From positions 1 through 64,000 of the forward strand of contig NZ_WBKT01000003.1 in assembly GCF_008868175.1 (NCBI RefSeq): DNA of 64,000 nt, given 5' to 3'. Shown here in pieces: positions 1 through 8,122 of the stretch. The position numbers were made by a program, and so were the translations under genes. Below the pieces are notes generated by a model. That model did no database searches. It was not told where the DNA came from and saw only the letters and a list, made by a program, of their open reading frames with translations. The DNA is from Micromonospora sp. AMSO31t (GTDB taxonomy: Bacteria > Actinomycetota > Actinomycetes > Mycobacteriales > Micromonosporaceae). Each line of letters begins with the position of its first letter. The first letter of the stretch is position 1.

Positions 1-1
1 C

Positions 2-772
2 GCTCCGGCCTCCGCCCCGGACCGGCCTGATCCGCCGACCGCCACCCGGGCCGACCACGGTCCGCCGTCCCCGGCTCCGGCGAGGGCGGCCCGGACCAGT
101 TCGGCGCCCGGCGCCGCGCTCCGGACCACCGTGGACGCCGCCACCGCCGACGCGGCGCGCGAGTTGGCCCGGACCGGGCGGGCCACGCTGCACATGGTCG
201 GGCTGGCCGCGTTCGCCACAGTGCTCGGCGCCGCCACCGGCCGGCGCGACCTGCTCGTCGGCGTCGCCTTCGCCGGCCGGACCAGCGTCGCCGCCGAGCG
301 GAGCGTCGGCTGCCACGTCAACACGCTGCCGCTGCGGCTGCGGCCGGCGCCCGACCGCACTTTCGCCAGCTTGCTGGCCGAGGCCCGCCGGGTCACCCTG
401 TTCGCCGCCGCCCACCAGGACGTCCCGTTCGACCTGCTGGTGGAGCGGCTGCGGCCCACCCGCCGGCCGCGGCGCAACCCCCTCGTCCAGGTCGCCTTCG
501 GGGTGCAGAACGCCCCGCCGGCCCGGCACCGCAGCGCCGCCGGCGTCGAGTTCAGCGGCGTGGAACTGACCCCGGACACCGCCCGGCTCGACCTGACCCT
601 CTGGCTCGACGAGCGGCGGGACGGGCTGGCGGCCCTCTGGACCTACCGCACCGACCTGTTCGACCACGACGGCGTGGTCACGTGGCACCGCCGGTTCGGC
701 GCGGTGCTGCGTACCGCCGCCGCCGACCCCCGGCGCAGTCTCGCCGACTGCGCCGACACCGCTGGAGAGTGA
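2..772 (+). CDS. NRPS, C-terminal part of a condensation domain (5' truncated by window)
   Basis: The frame is open from base 2, so this is the end of a larger protein. The first 45 or so residues are Pro/Ala-rich linker-like sequence. The rest is the second half of an NRPS condensation domain: the GCHVNTLPLR block (latch/C5 region), the HQDVPFDLLVERL block (C6/C7) and the PLVQVAFGVQN strand. The reading frame stops about 50 residues after the domain, with no carrier, adenylation or thioesterase domain following. The protein therefore ends on a condensation domain, which is unusual and suggests that the acceptor substrate sits on another protein. The TGA is followed two bases later by the next gene's ATG, with GGAGAG overlapping the stop, so they share an operon. 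The family call is secure. Whether this is a large NRPS or a stand-alone condensation enzyme cannot be seen here. Confidence 0.85.
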   Translation, partial: APASAPDRPDPPTATRADHGPPSPAPARAARTSSAPGAALRTTVDAATADAARELARTGRATLHMVGLAAFATVLGAATGRRDLLVGVAFAGRTSVAAERSVGCHVNTLPLRLRPAPDRTFASLLAEARRVTLFAAAHQDVPFDLLVERLRPTRRPRRNPLVQVAFGVQNAPPARHRSAAGVEFSGVELTPDTARLDLTLWLDERRDGLAALWTYRTDLFDHDGVVTWHRRFGAVLRTAAADPRRSLADCADTAGE

Positions 773-774
773 AG

Positions 775-1836
775 ATGACTGAGCAGAACCGGGTCGCGCG
801 GACCATCCCCCGACGCGGCCGCGAGCGGAACCTGGTGGACGTGCGCCCCGACTGGCCCGGCGGGCCGCTGCCGGCGCTGGTGCGGGCCAACGTGCCCGAC
901 GTCGACCTGACCGGCTGGCTGGCCGGTCACCGCGACGAGGTCGACGAGCTGGCCCGGCGCGCCGGGGCGGTGCTGTTCCGCGGTTTCGCCGTGGCCGGCG
1001 CCGACGACTTCCGCGCGGTGATGGCCGCCCTCTCCGACGGCGTGCTCTCCTACGGCGAGCGCTCCTCACCGCGCAGCCAGGTCACCGAGGGGGTGTACAC
1101 CTCCACCGAGCACCCGGCCGACCAGCCGATCGTGCTGCACAACGAGCAGTCGTACACGGTGAACTGGCCACTGCGGATCGTCTTCCACTGCGAGGTCGAG
1201 CCGGCCGCCGGCGGGCGCACCCCCCTCGCGGACAGCCGCCGGGTGCTGGCCCGGCTGCGCCCCGGGACGATCGCCGAGTTCGAGCGGCGGGGCGTGCTCT
1301 ACCGGCGCAACTACCTGCCCGGCATCAGCCTCTCCTGGCAGACCGCGTTCCAGACCGAGCGGCGCGAGGACGTCGAGGCGTACTGCGCGCGGGCGCTCAT
1401 CGACGTGGAGTGGGTGGGCGACCGGCAGCTGCGCACCCGGCAGGTCCGCCCGGCCGTGCGCCGGCACCCGGTCACCGGGGAGCGGACCTGGTTCAACCAC
1501 GCGCTGTTCTTCCACGTCACCTCGCTGCCCGACGACGTGAGCGCCGGCCTGCGGGCCGCGCTCGGCGAGGAGGACCTGCCCTACCAGACCGCGTACGGCG
1601 ACGGCACGCCCATCCCCGACGCGGTGCTGGCCGAGCTGCGGGCCGCGTACGCCGCGGAGACCCGTTCCTTCGCCTGGCAGCGCGGCGACGTGCTGCTGGT
1701 GGAGAACATGCTGGCCGCGCACGCCCGGGAGCCGTTCACCCCGCCCCGCCGCATCCTCACCGCGATGTCCGACCCGGTCGCCGCGCCCGAGCTGACCGAG
1801 GCGCTGCGGGCCGTCGCGACGGGAGGCCGGGCATGA
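775..1836 (+). CDS. TauD/TfdA-family Fe(II)/2-oxoglutarate dioxygenase, SyrP/KtzO-like amino-acid hydroxylase (first copy)
   Basis: This 353-residue protein is a non-heme iron oxygenase of the TauD/TfdA superfamily. The facial triad is visible as H122 and E124 (LHNEQSY) plus H316 (AAHAREPF), with arginines at 325-326 placed to bind 2-oxoglutarate. The HxE form and the following GGRTPLADSR block are typical of the SyrP-like subgroup in NRPS clusters, whose characterised members beta-hydroxylate Asp or Glu residues held on carrier proteins (SyrP, KtzO, KtzP). The ATG at 775 was chosen because GGAGAG lies 7-11 bases upstream; an upstream in-frame ATG at 682 runs through the preceding gene. Its stop overlaps the ATG of a paralogue (ATGA). 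Substrate is inferred: the downstream adenylation domain reads as Glu-specific. Confidence 0.88.
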   Translation: MTEQNRVARTIPRRGRERNLVDVRPDWPGGPLPALVRANVPDVDLTGWLAGHRDEVDELARRAGAVLFRGFAVAGADDFRAVMAALSDGVLSYGERSSPRSQVTEGVYTSTEHPADQPIVLHNEQSYTVNWPLRIVFHCEVEPAAGGRTPLADSRRVLARLRPGTIAEFERRGVLYRRNYLPGISLSWQTAFQTERREDVEAYCARALIDVEWVGDRQLRTRQVRPAVRRHPVTGERTWFNHALFFHVTSLPDDVSAGLRAALGEEDLPYQTAYGDGTPIPDAVLAELRAAYAAETRSFAWQRGDVLLVENMLAAHAREPFTPPRRILTAMSDPVAAPELTEALRAVATGGRA

Positions 1837-2849
1837 GCGGGCCGGCGCCCCGGCGGCGCGCCACCGGCACGGTCACCGCGCCGGTGACCCGGCGGGTCCT
1901 CGTGGACGAGGAGTTCGTGCTCCTCGTCGAGGCGGCCGTGCCCGACCTCGACCTGGCCGGCTGGCTCGCCGGCCGGCGCGGCGAGCTGCTGGCCGACCTG
2001 GACCGTCACGGCGCGGTGTTCTTCCGCGGCTTCGAGGTGCGCACCCCCGACGACTTCAGCCTGGCCGCCCGGGCGGTCAGCCCGGACCTGCTCGGCTACC
2101 TGGAGCGGGCCGCGCCCCGGCACGAGGTCGCCGACCGGGTGTTCACCTCCACCGAGTTCAACGCCGAGCAGTGGATCCCGCTGCACCACGAGATGTCGTA
2201 CTCGCACAACTGGCCGACGCACCTCTACTTCTGGTGCGCGCAGCCGGCCACCGGCAGCGGCGGGGCCACCCCGCTGGCCAGCGAGCGGGTCATCACCCCG
2301 CTGATCCCGGCCGACGTGCGGGAGCGGTTCCTCCGCGCCGGCGTCAGCTACGTGCGCAACTACGGCCCGCACCTGGACCTGCCCTGGCAGGAGGCGTTCC
2401 AGACCAGCGACCGGGCGGAGGTGGAGGCGTACTGCGCCGCGTCGGCGACCGAGTTCACCTGGCTGGGCTCCGACGGGCTGCGGACCCGGGCCCGCCGGCA
2501 GGCGGTGGCCACGCACCCCCGTACCGGGGAGACGGTCTGGTTCAACCACGCGCACCTGTTCCACGTCTCCAACATGCCGGCCGAGGTGTCCGGCGCCCTG
2601 TTGCGCGAGTACGGCCCGGACGGGCTGCCCCGCAACGCCTACTACGGCGACGGCGAGCCGATCCCCGACGAGGTGGTCACCGGCATCCGCGAGCTGTACC
2701 GGCAGCACGCCGTCTCGGTGCCCTGGCAGCGCGGCGACGTGCTGGTGGTGGACAACTTCCTGGCCACCCACGGCCGGGAACCCTTCAGCGGCGACCGGCA
2801 GATCCTGGTCGCCATGTCCGACCTCTACGTCAATCGGAGTGTGGTGTGA
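1833..2849 (+). CDS. TauD/TfdA-family Fe(II)/2-oxoglutarate dioxygenase, SyrP/KtzO-like amino-acid hydroxylase (second copy)
   Basis: The 338-residue product is a diverged paralogue of the preceding dioxygenase. Iron ligands are H118 and E120 (LHHEMSY) and H313 (ATHGREPF), and the family block NRSVV-terminated C-terminus follows AMSDLY. The start ATG overlaps the upstream stop by four bases (ATGA), and its own stop overlaps the GTG start of the NRPS (GTGA), so the three proteins are translationally coupled. In kutzneride biosynthesis two such enzymes (KtzO, KtzP) make opposite stereoisomers of beta-hydroxyglutamate, or act on differently loaded carriers. A similar division of labour is a reasonable inference here, but sequence alone does not show which stereochemistry each gives. 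Both enzymes look catalytically complete. Confidence 0.88.
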   Translation: MSGPAPRRRATGTVTAPVTRRVLVDEEFVLLVEAAVPDLDLAGWLAGRRGELLADLDRHGAVFFRGFEVRTPDDFSLAARAVSPDLLGYLERAAPRHEVADRVFTSTEFNAEQWIPLHHEMSYSHNWPTHLYFWCAQPATGSGGATPLASERVITPLIPADVRERFLRAGVSYVRNYGPHLDLPWQEAFQTSDRAEVEAYCAASATEFTWLGSDGLRTRARRQAVATHPRTGETVWFNHAHLFHVSNMPAEVSGALLREYGPDGLPRNAYYGDGEPIPDEVVTGIRELYRQHAVSVPWQRGDVLVVDNFLATHGREPFSGDRQILVAMSDLYVNRSVV

Positions 2850-5800
2850 ACGGATACCGTCTGTCGCCGATCCAGCGCCTGGCCTGGGCCGGGAAGCAGG
2901 ACCTGGTCCGGGCGCGGGTCCGGCTCGACCGGCCGCTGGACCGGGCCCGGTTGCAGGCCGCCGTGGACGCGGTGGTGGCCCGCCACGAGGCGCTCCGGCT
3001 GACCCTGGTGCACCATCCCGGGCTGCGGGTGCCGTTGCAGGACGTGGACGACGCCCGCGCCGTGACGGTCGGGGCGCAGGGCGACCTGTCGGTCACGTTG
3101 ACCGACGACGCGCTGGAGGTGGCCGCCACCCCGCTGATCGCCGACCCGGCCAGCCTGCGGCTGGTCCTCGCCGACCTGGCGCGGGCCTACGCCGGCGAGG
3201 CGTTGCCGGAGGACCCGGAGGCGTTGCAGTTCCTCGACGTCGCCGAGTGGCTGCTGGAGGAGCGGGAGCAGGCCCCGGCCACCGGGCCGGCCGCGCCGGC
3301 CGCCCGGCTGGTCACCCCGCACGGCGACGACCCGAGCGCGGTCGTCACCGCGGCGGTGCCCGCCGCCGCGCTGGCCGACGCCGCGCGGGCCGCGGGCGTG
3401 GAGCCGGGAACCGTGCTGCTCGCCGCCTGGGCCCTCGCCGTGTCCCGGCGGGCCGAGGCGCCGGACGGGGCCGACGAGGCGGACCTGGTGCTGGCCCGGT
3501 GGAGCGACGGCCGGCAGGCCGACGGCACCGCGGAGGTGGTGGGCCCGCTGGGCGCCTACGGCCCGCTCCGGCTGCCCCTGCCGCTGCCGGCCTCCCCCGC
3601 CGACCTGCTGGCGGGCGTCCGCGCCGCCGAGGCCGCCGCCGACCAGACGTTCCACCTGGTCGACCCGGTGGACGAGCAGTCCGGGGCGGTCGCCGCCTTC
3701 GCGCTGCGGTCCGCCGTGGACCCGTCCTCGGTGACCGGTCTCGGCGCCGCCACGGTGACGGTCGCCGACCCCGCTCCGGTCGCCGGCCCGCAGCTCACCG
3801 CGCTGACCGACGGTGACCGGGTCACCCTGCGCGTGGTCGGGGGGCAGTGGCTGCTCGACGCGCTGCTGGCGGTCCTGCGCACGCTGCCCGCCGCGCTCAC
3901 CGGGGACGCCCCGCTGGCCCTGCTCGGCGACGGGGAGGCCGGCTGGCTGGCCGACGCGGCCGGCACCGCGTCCGAGGCGCCGGGGCGTACGCTCGTGGAC
4001 CTGCTCGACGCGGGCCTGGCCGGGATGGCCGGGGAGGCTCCGGCGGTGGTCGCCGCGGACGGCGCGTACACCGCCGGTGAGCTGCGCGAGCGGGCCGCGC
4101 GGGTGGCGGGCGCCCTCGCGGCGCGCGGCCTGGCCGGCGCGCCGGTCGGGGTGCTGGCCGCCCGCTCCCGGGACACCGTCGTGGCCTTCCTCGGCGTGCT
4201 GCGGGCCGGGTCGGTGTTCGTGCCGCTGGACGCGGACGCCCCGCCGTCGCGTCTCGCCGCCCAGCTCCGGGCGGTGGACGCGGAGGTCGTCGTCGGCGCC
4301 GGCGGCCCGGCGACCGTCACCGTCGAGGACCTGGTCGCGGCCGGCGGCCCGCCGCCCGCGGCGCCGGTCCCGGCCGACCCGGCGTACGTGATCTTCACCT
4401 CCGGCTCCACGGGAACGCCCCGCCCGGTGCGGGTGTCCCACGGCGCCGCCACGCACCTCGCCGGGGCGCTGGAGCAGACCGTGTACGCGGGCAGCCGCCC
4501 CGGCCTGCGGGTGGCGGTCAACGCCCCGCTCACCTTCGACGCCTCGGTCAAGCAGCTCGTGCAGCTCGGCCACGGGCGCGCCCTCTACCTGGTGCCGGAG
4601 GAGGTCCGCCGGGACGGCGCGGCGCTCGCCGCCGCCCTGGCCGCGAACGACGTGGACGTGCTCGACCTGACCCCCGCCCAGCTGCGCATCCTGCTCGCCG
4701 GCGCCGGGGACACCCGGCTGCCCGGCCTGCTGCTGCTCGGCGGCGAGGCCGTCCCGCCGGACCTGTGGGAGACCGTGGCGGCGCTGCCCGGCGTCCGCGC
4801 GGTCAACCTGTACGGCCCGACCGAGTGCACGGTGGACACCAGCGTGGCCGAGATCCGCGCCGGGGACGCGCCGACCATCGGCCGGCCGCTGCCCGGCGTC
4901 GCGGTCTGGGTGCTCGACGAGCGGTTGCGGCCGGTGCCGCCGGGCGTGGCCGGGGAACTCTGCGTCAGCGGCCCGCAGCTCGCCGACGGGTACCTGGGCG
5001 ACCCGGAGGCCACGGCGCGGCGTTTCCCGGAGGTGGGCCTGCCCACCGGGACCGCGCGGGTCTACCGGACCGGCGACCGGGTGCGCCTCGACGCCGACCG
5101 GCGGCTGCGCTACCTGGGACGCCTCGACGACCAGGTGAAGATCCACGGGTTCCGGGTGGAGCCCGGCGAGGTGGCCGCCGTCCTGCGCGGGCACCCCGAG
5201 GTGGCCGACGCCGCCGTGGTCGCCCGCGACGACGACGGATACGGCGACCGCCTCGTCGCCTACGTCCGGCCCGGCGCCGGCCCGGCGCCGACCGTCGACG
5301 TGGACCGGATCGCCGGGGTCAACCCGCACGAGACCCGCTACCTGTACGACGAGATCTTCGTCCAGCAGGTCTACCTGCGCGACGGCATCGTGCTGCGGCC
5401 CGGGGCGACCGTGCTCGACGTGGGCGCGAACATCGGCATGTTCTCGCTCTTCGTCCACGCCGTCTGCCCGGACGCGACCATCCACGCGTTCGAGCCGGTG
5501 CCGTCGGTGGTCGACGTGCTGCGGAGCAACGTCGCCGAGTTCGGCGTGCCGGCCACGGTGCACGGGTTCGGGCTGTCCCGGGCGGCCGGGGAGGTGTGCT
5601 TCACCTACTACCCCGGCTACTCGATGATGTCCGGCCACGCCGCGTACGCCGACGCGGACGCCGAGGTGGCGGTGATCAAGCGGTACCTCACGAACGAGCG
5701 GAACGCGGGCGCGGGCGAGCGGGACGTCCTGCTCGGCCGGGTCGACGAGCTGCTCGCCGAGCGCTTCGCCGGCCGGCGGCTCACCGTGCCGGTCCGGCCG

Positions 5801-8122
5801 CTGTCGGCCGTCCTGGACGAGCTCGCCCCGCAACGGATCGACCTGCTCAAGATCGACGTACAGCGCGCGGAGGCCGACGTGCTGGCCGGGCTGGAGGAAC
5901 GGCACTGGCCGCTGGTCGCGCAGGTCGCCATGGAGGTGCACGACGCGCCCGGCACCGACACCGCGGGCCGGCTGGCCGAGCTGGTCGCGTTCTTCGAGGC
6001 GCGCGGCTTCACCGTGGTCACCCGGCAGGACGACCTGCTGGCCGGCACGGACCGGCACACCCTGCACGCCGTGCGCCCCGAGTACGCCGCCGACCCGCGC
6101 CCGGCGGTGGTCACGCCGGCCGCACCGGCGGCCGGCCCGCTGGCGGAGCGGCTGCCCGGCTGGCTGGCCGACCGGCTCCCCGCCCACCTGCTCCCGGCCG
6201 CCGTGGTGCTCGTCGACGAGCTGCCGCTGACCCGCAACGGCAAGCTCGACCGGGCGGCGCTGCCCGCGCCCCGCCTGGGCCGGCCCGGCGCCGGCGAGGG
6301 CGTCTCGCCCGCCAACCGGGCCGAGGAGATCCTGGTCGAGGCGTGGCGTGAGGTGCTCGGGGTGGCGGACTTCGGGGTGACCGACAGCTTCTTCGCCCTG
6401 GGCGGCGACTCGATCCGCAGCATCCAGATGCAGGTGGCGGCGCAGAAGCGGGGGCTGTCCTTCCAGCTCAACGACATCTTCGCCCACCAGACGATCCGGG
6501 AGCTGGTCGCGCACGGGCGGCTCACCGTCGACGGTGTCGAGGCCGGGCCCGGCGCGGTGGAGGCCGGGCGGTTCGCCCTGGTGGCCGCCGCCGACCGGGA
6601 GCGGCTGCCCGACGGGCTCGCGGACGCGTACCCGATGACCGCCCTCCAGCAGGGCATGGTCTACCACGGCGAGCTGACCGGCGACCCGGCCATGTACCAC
6701 AACGTCACCGCGCACCGGGTCGCCGCGCCCCTGGACGCGGCGGCGCTGCGCCGCGCGCTGGCCGGGCTGGTGGCCGCCCACCCGGTGCTGCGGACCGGGT
6801 TCGCGCTGGGCGCCTACTCCGAGCCGTTGCAGCTCGTGCACGCGGACGTGCCGGTCGAGGTGCCGGTGACCGACCTGGCCGGCGCCGACCGGCAGGTCCG
6901 CCGGGCGCGGATCGACGACCTGGTGGCCGAGGAGCGGGTACGCCCCTTCGACTGGGCCCGCCCGCCGCTGCTGCGGCTGCACGCCGTGCGGGAGGACGCC
7001 GAGGCGTTCACGCTGGTCGTCGCCGAGTACCACGGCATCCTCGACGGGTGGAGCCTGCACCGGTTCCTCACCGGCCTGCTCGCCGCGTACGACGCCGAGC
7101 GGGCCGGCCGGACCCACCCGGCCGACCCGGGCCTGCCGTTCCGGGAGTACGTGGCGGCCGAGCGGCACGCCCTGGCCGACCCGGTCACCCGCCGGTTCTG
7201 GCTGGACGGCGCGGGCGCGGTACGGCCGCTGCTGCTCGGCGGGGCGCAGCCCCGGACCACCACCACCCAGCGGGTGCCGTTGAAGGCGGACACCACCGAG
7301 GTCGTCGCCGAGGCGGCCCGGGCCGCCGGGGTGCCGGTCAAGTCCTGGCTGCTCGCCGTCCACCTGCGTCTGATCGGCGAGCTGGCCGGCCGGGACGACG
7401 TGGTCAGCGGCCTGGTGGTCGGCGGCCGGCCGGAGGGTGCGGGCAGTGACGCCACCCTCGGGCTGTTCCTCAACACCCTGCCGGTGAGCGTGGCGCTGGG
7501 CACCCGGTCGCCGGCCGAGCTGGCCGCCGAGGTGTGGCGGGCCGAGCGGGAGCTGATGGGGCACCACCGCTTCCCGCTCGCCGAGATCGTCCGTGCCGGC
7601 GGCGGCCCCCGCTTCGACCACTTCTTCAACTGGACCCACTTCCCGCACGGGCCGGCCGACGGCGGCAGCCGCATCGTGGACAGCCGGGGCATCACGGTCG
7701 ACGTGGCGTTCAGCCTCGCCGTCGACGCCGAACTCGACGCCGGGACCGGCCGGCTGGCCCTCACCGTCCAGTACGACCACCGGCACGTTCCCGCCGAGCG
7801 GGTGGACGCGCTCGCCGACGGCTTCCGCCGGCTGCTGACCGCCGACCCGGCCGCGTCGCTGCCGCCCGTCGCCCCTGCGGGGCCCGCGGCCGGCGACGGG
7901 CGCGGCGAGTGGGCCACCCGGGTGGCGGGGGCCTGGCAGGAGGTGCTCGGGGCCGCGCCGCGCGACCCGGCCACCGACTTCCTGGCCGCCGGCGGTGACT
8001 CGCTGCGTGCCCTGCGGCTGGTCACCGTGCTGCGGCAGCGCCACGGCAGCGACCTCACGCTGCCCGAGTTCGCGGCGCTCGGCAGCTTCGGCGCGCTGGT
8101 GGACCGGGTGGCGCGCTCGTGA
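2846..8122 (+). CDS. NRPS: degenerate C - A (Glu-type, interrupted by FkbM-like MT) - T - C - T
   Basis: A 1758-residue synthetase. Residues 1-370 form a condensation-like domain whose HHxxxDG motif is replaced by IADPAS, so it is probably non-catalytic. Residues 380-1150 form an adenylation domain: A3 FTSGSTGT near 516, FDAS near 563, NLYGPTE near 654, A8 near 770, A10 NGKLD near 1131. The specificity positions read by eye give D-A-K-D-L-G-L-V-D-K, close to the surfactin-type L-Glu code DAKDLGVVDK. Between A8 and A9, residues 820-1080 are an FkbM-type SAM methyltransferase (VLDVGANIGMF near 855, AFEP, LLKIDVQRAE). A carrier domain follows (GGDSIRS near 1186), then a C domain (YHGILDG near 1395, second His kept) and a terminal carrier (GGDSLRA near 1716). 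There is no thioesterase and no A domain for the last carrier. GTGA overlaps occur at both ends. Confidence 0.92.
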   Translation: MNGYRLSPIQRLAWAGKQDLVRARVRLDRPLDRARLQAAVDAVVARHEALRLTLVHHPGLRVPLQDVDDARAVTVGAQGDLSVTLTDDALEVAATPLIADPASLRLVLADLARAYAGEALPEDPEALQFLDVAEWLLEEREQAPATGPAAPAARLVTPHGDDPSAVVTAAVPAAALADAARAAGVEPGTVLLAAWALAVSRRAEAPDGADEADLVLARWSDGRQADGTAEVVGPLGAYGPLRLPLPLPASPADLLAGVRAAEAAADQTFHLVDPVDEQSGAVAAFALRSAVDPSSVTGLGAATVTVADPAPVAGPQLTALTDGDRVTLRVVGGQWLLDALLAVLRTLPAALTGDAPLALLGDGEAGWLADAAGTASEAPGRTLVDLLDAGLAGMAGEAPAVVAADGAYTAGELRERAARVAGALAARGLAGAPVGVLAARSRDTVVAFLGVLRAGSVFVPLDADAPPSRLAAQLRAVDAEVVVGAGGPATVTVEDLVAAGGPPPAAPVPADPAYVIFTSGSTGTPRPVRVSHGAATHLAGALEQTVYAGSRPGLRVAVNAPLTFDASVKQLVQLGHGRALYLVPEEVRRDGAALAAALAANDVDVLDLTPAQLRILLAGAGDTRLPGLLLLGGEAVPPDLWETVAALPGVRAVNLYGPTECTVDTSVAEIRAGDAPTIGRPLPGVAVWVLDERLRPVPPGVAGELCVSGPQLADGYLGDPEATARRFPEVGLPTGTARVYRTGDRVRLDADRRLRYLGRLDDQVKIHGFRVEPGEVAAVLRGHPEVADAAVVARDDDGYGDRLVAYVRPGAGPAPTVDVDRIAGVNPHETRYLYDEIFVQQVYLRDGIVLRPGATVLDVGANIGMFSLFVHAVCPDATIHAFEPVPSVVDVLRSNVAEFGVPATVHGFGLSRAAGEVCFTYYPGYSMMSGHAAYADADAEVAVIKRYLTNERNAGAGERDVLLGRVDELLAERFAGRRLTVPVRPLSAVLDELAPQRIDLLKIDVQRAEADVLAGLEERHWPLVAQVAMEVHDAPGTDTAGRLAELVAFFEARGFTVVTRQDDLLAGTDRHTLHAVRPEYAADPRPAVVTPAAPAAGPLAERLPGWLADRLPAHLLPAAVVLVDELPLTRNGKLDRAALPAPRLGRPGAGEGVSPANRAEEILVEAWREVLGVADFGVTDSFFALGGDSIRSIQMQVAAQKRGLSFQLNDIFAHQTIRELVAHGRLTVDGVEAGPGAVEAGRFALVAAADRERLPDGLADAYPMTALQQGMVYHGELTGDPAMYHNVTAHRVAAPLDAAALRRALAGLVAAHPVLRTGFALGAYSEPLQLVHADVPVEVPVTDLAGADRQVRRARIDDLVAEERVRPFDWARPPLLRLHAVREDAEAFTLVVAEYHGILDGWSLHRFLTGLLAAYDAERAGRTHPADPGLPFREYVAAERHALADPVTRRFWLDGAGAVRPLLLGGAQPRTTTTQRVPLKADTTEVVAEAARAAGVPVKSWLLAVHLRLIGELAGRDDVVSGLVVGGRPEGAGSDATLGLFLNTLPVSVALGTRSPAELAAEVWRAERELMGHHRFPLAEIVRAGGGPRFDHFFNWTHFPHGPADGGSRIVDSRGITVDVAFSLAVDAELDAGTGRLALTVQYDHRHVPAERVDALADGFRRLLTADPAASLPPVAPAGPAAGDGRGEWATRVAGAWQEVLGAAPRDPATDFLAAGGDSLRALRLVTVLRQRHGSDLTLPEFAALGSFGALVDRVARS

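Noticed and set aside
2825-8044. Very long minus-strand open frame (about 1739 codons) opposite the NRPS gene
   Set aside because: It is the antisense of the high-GC NRPS frame. Its translation is rich in Arg, Gly, His and Pro with no domain motifs.
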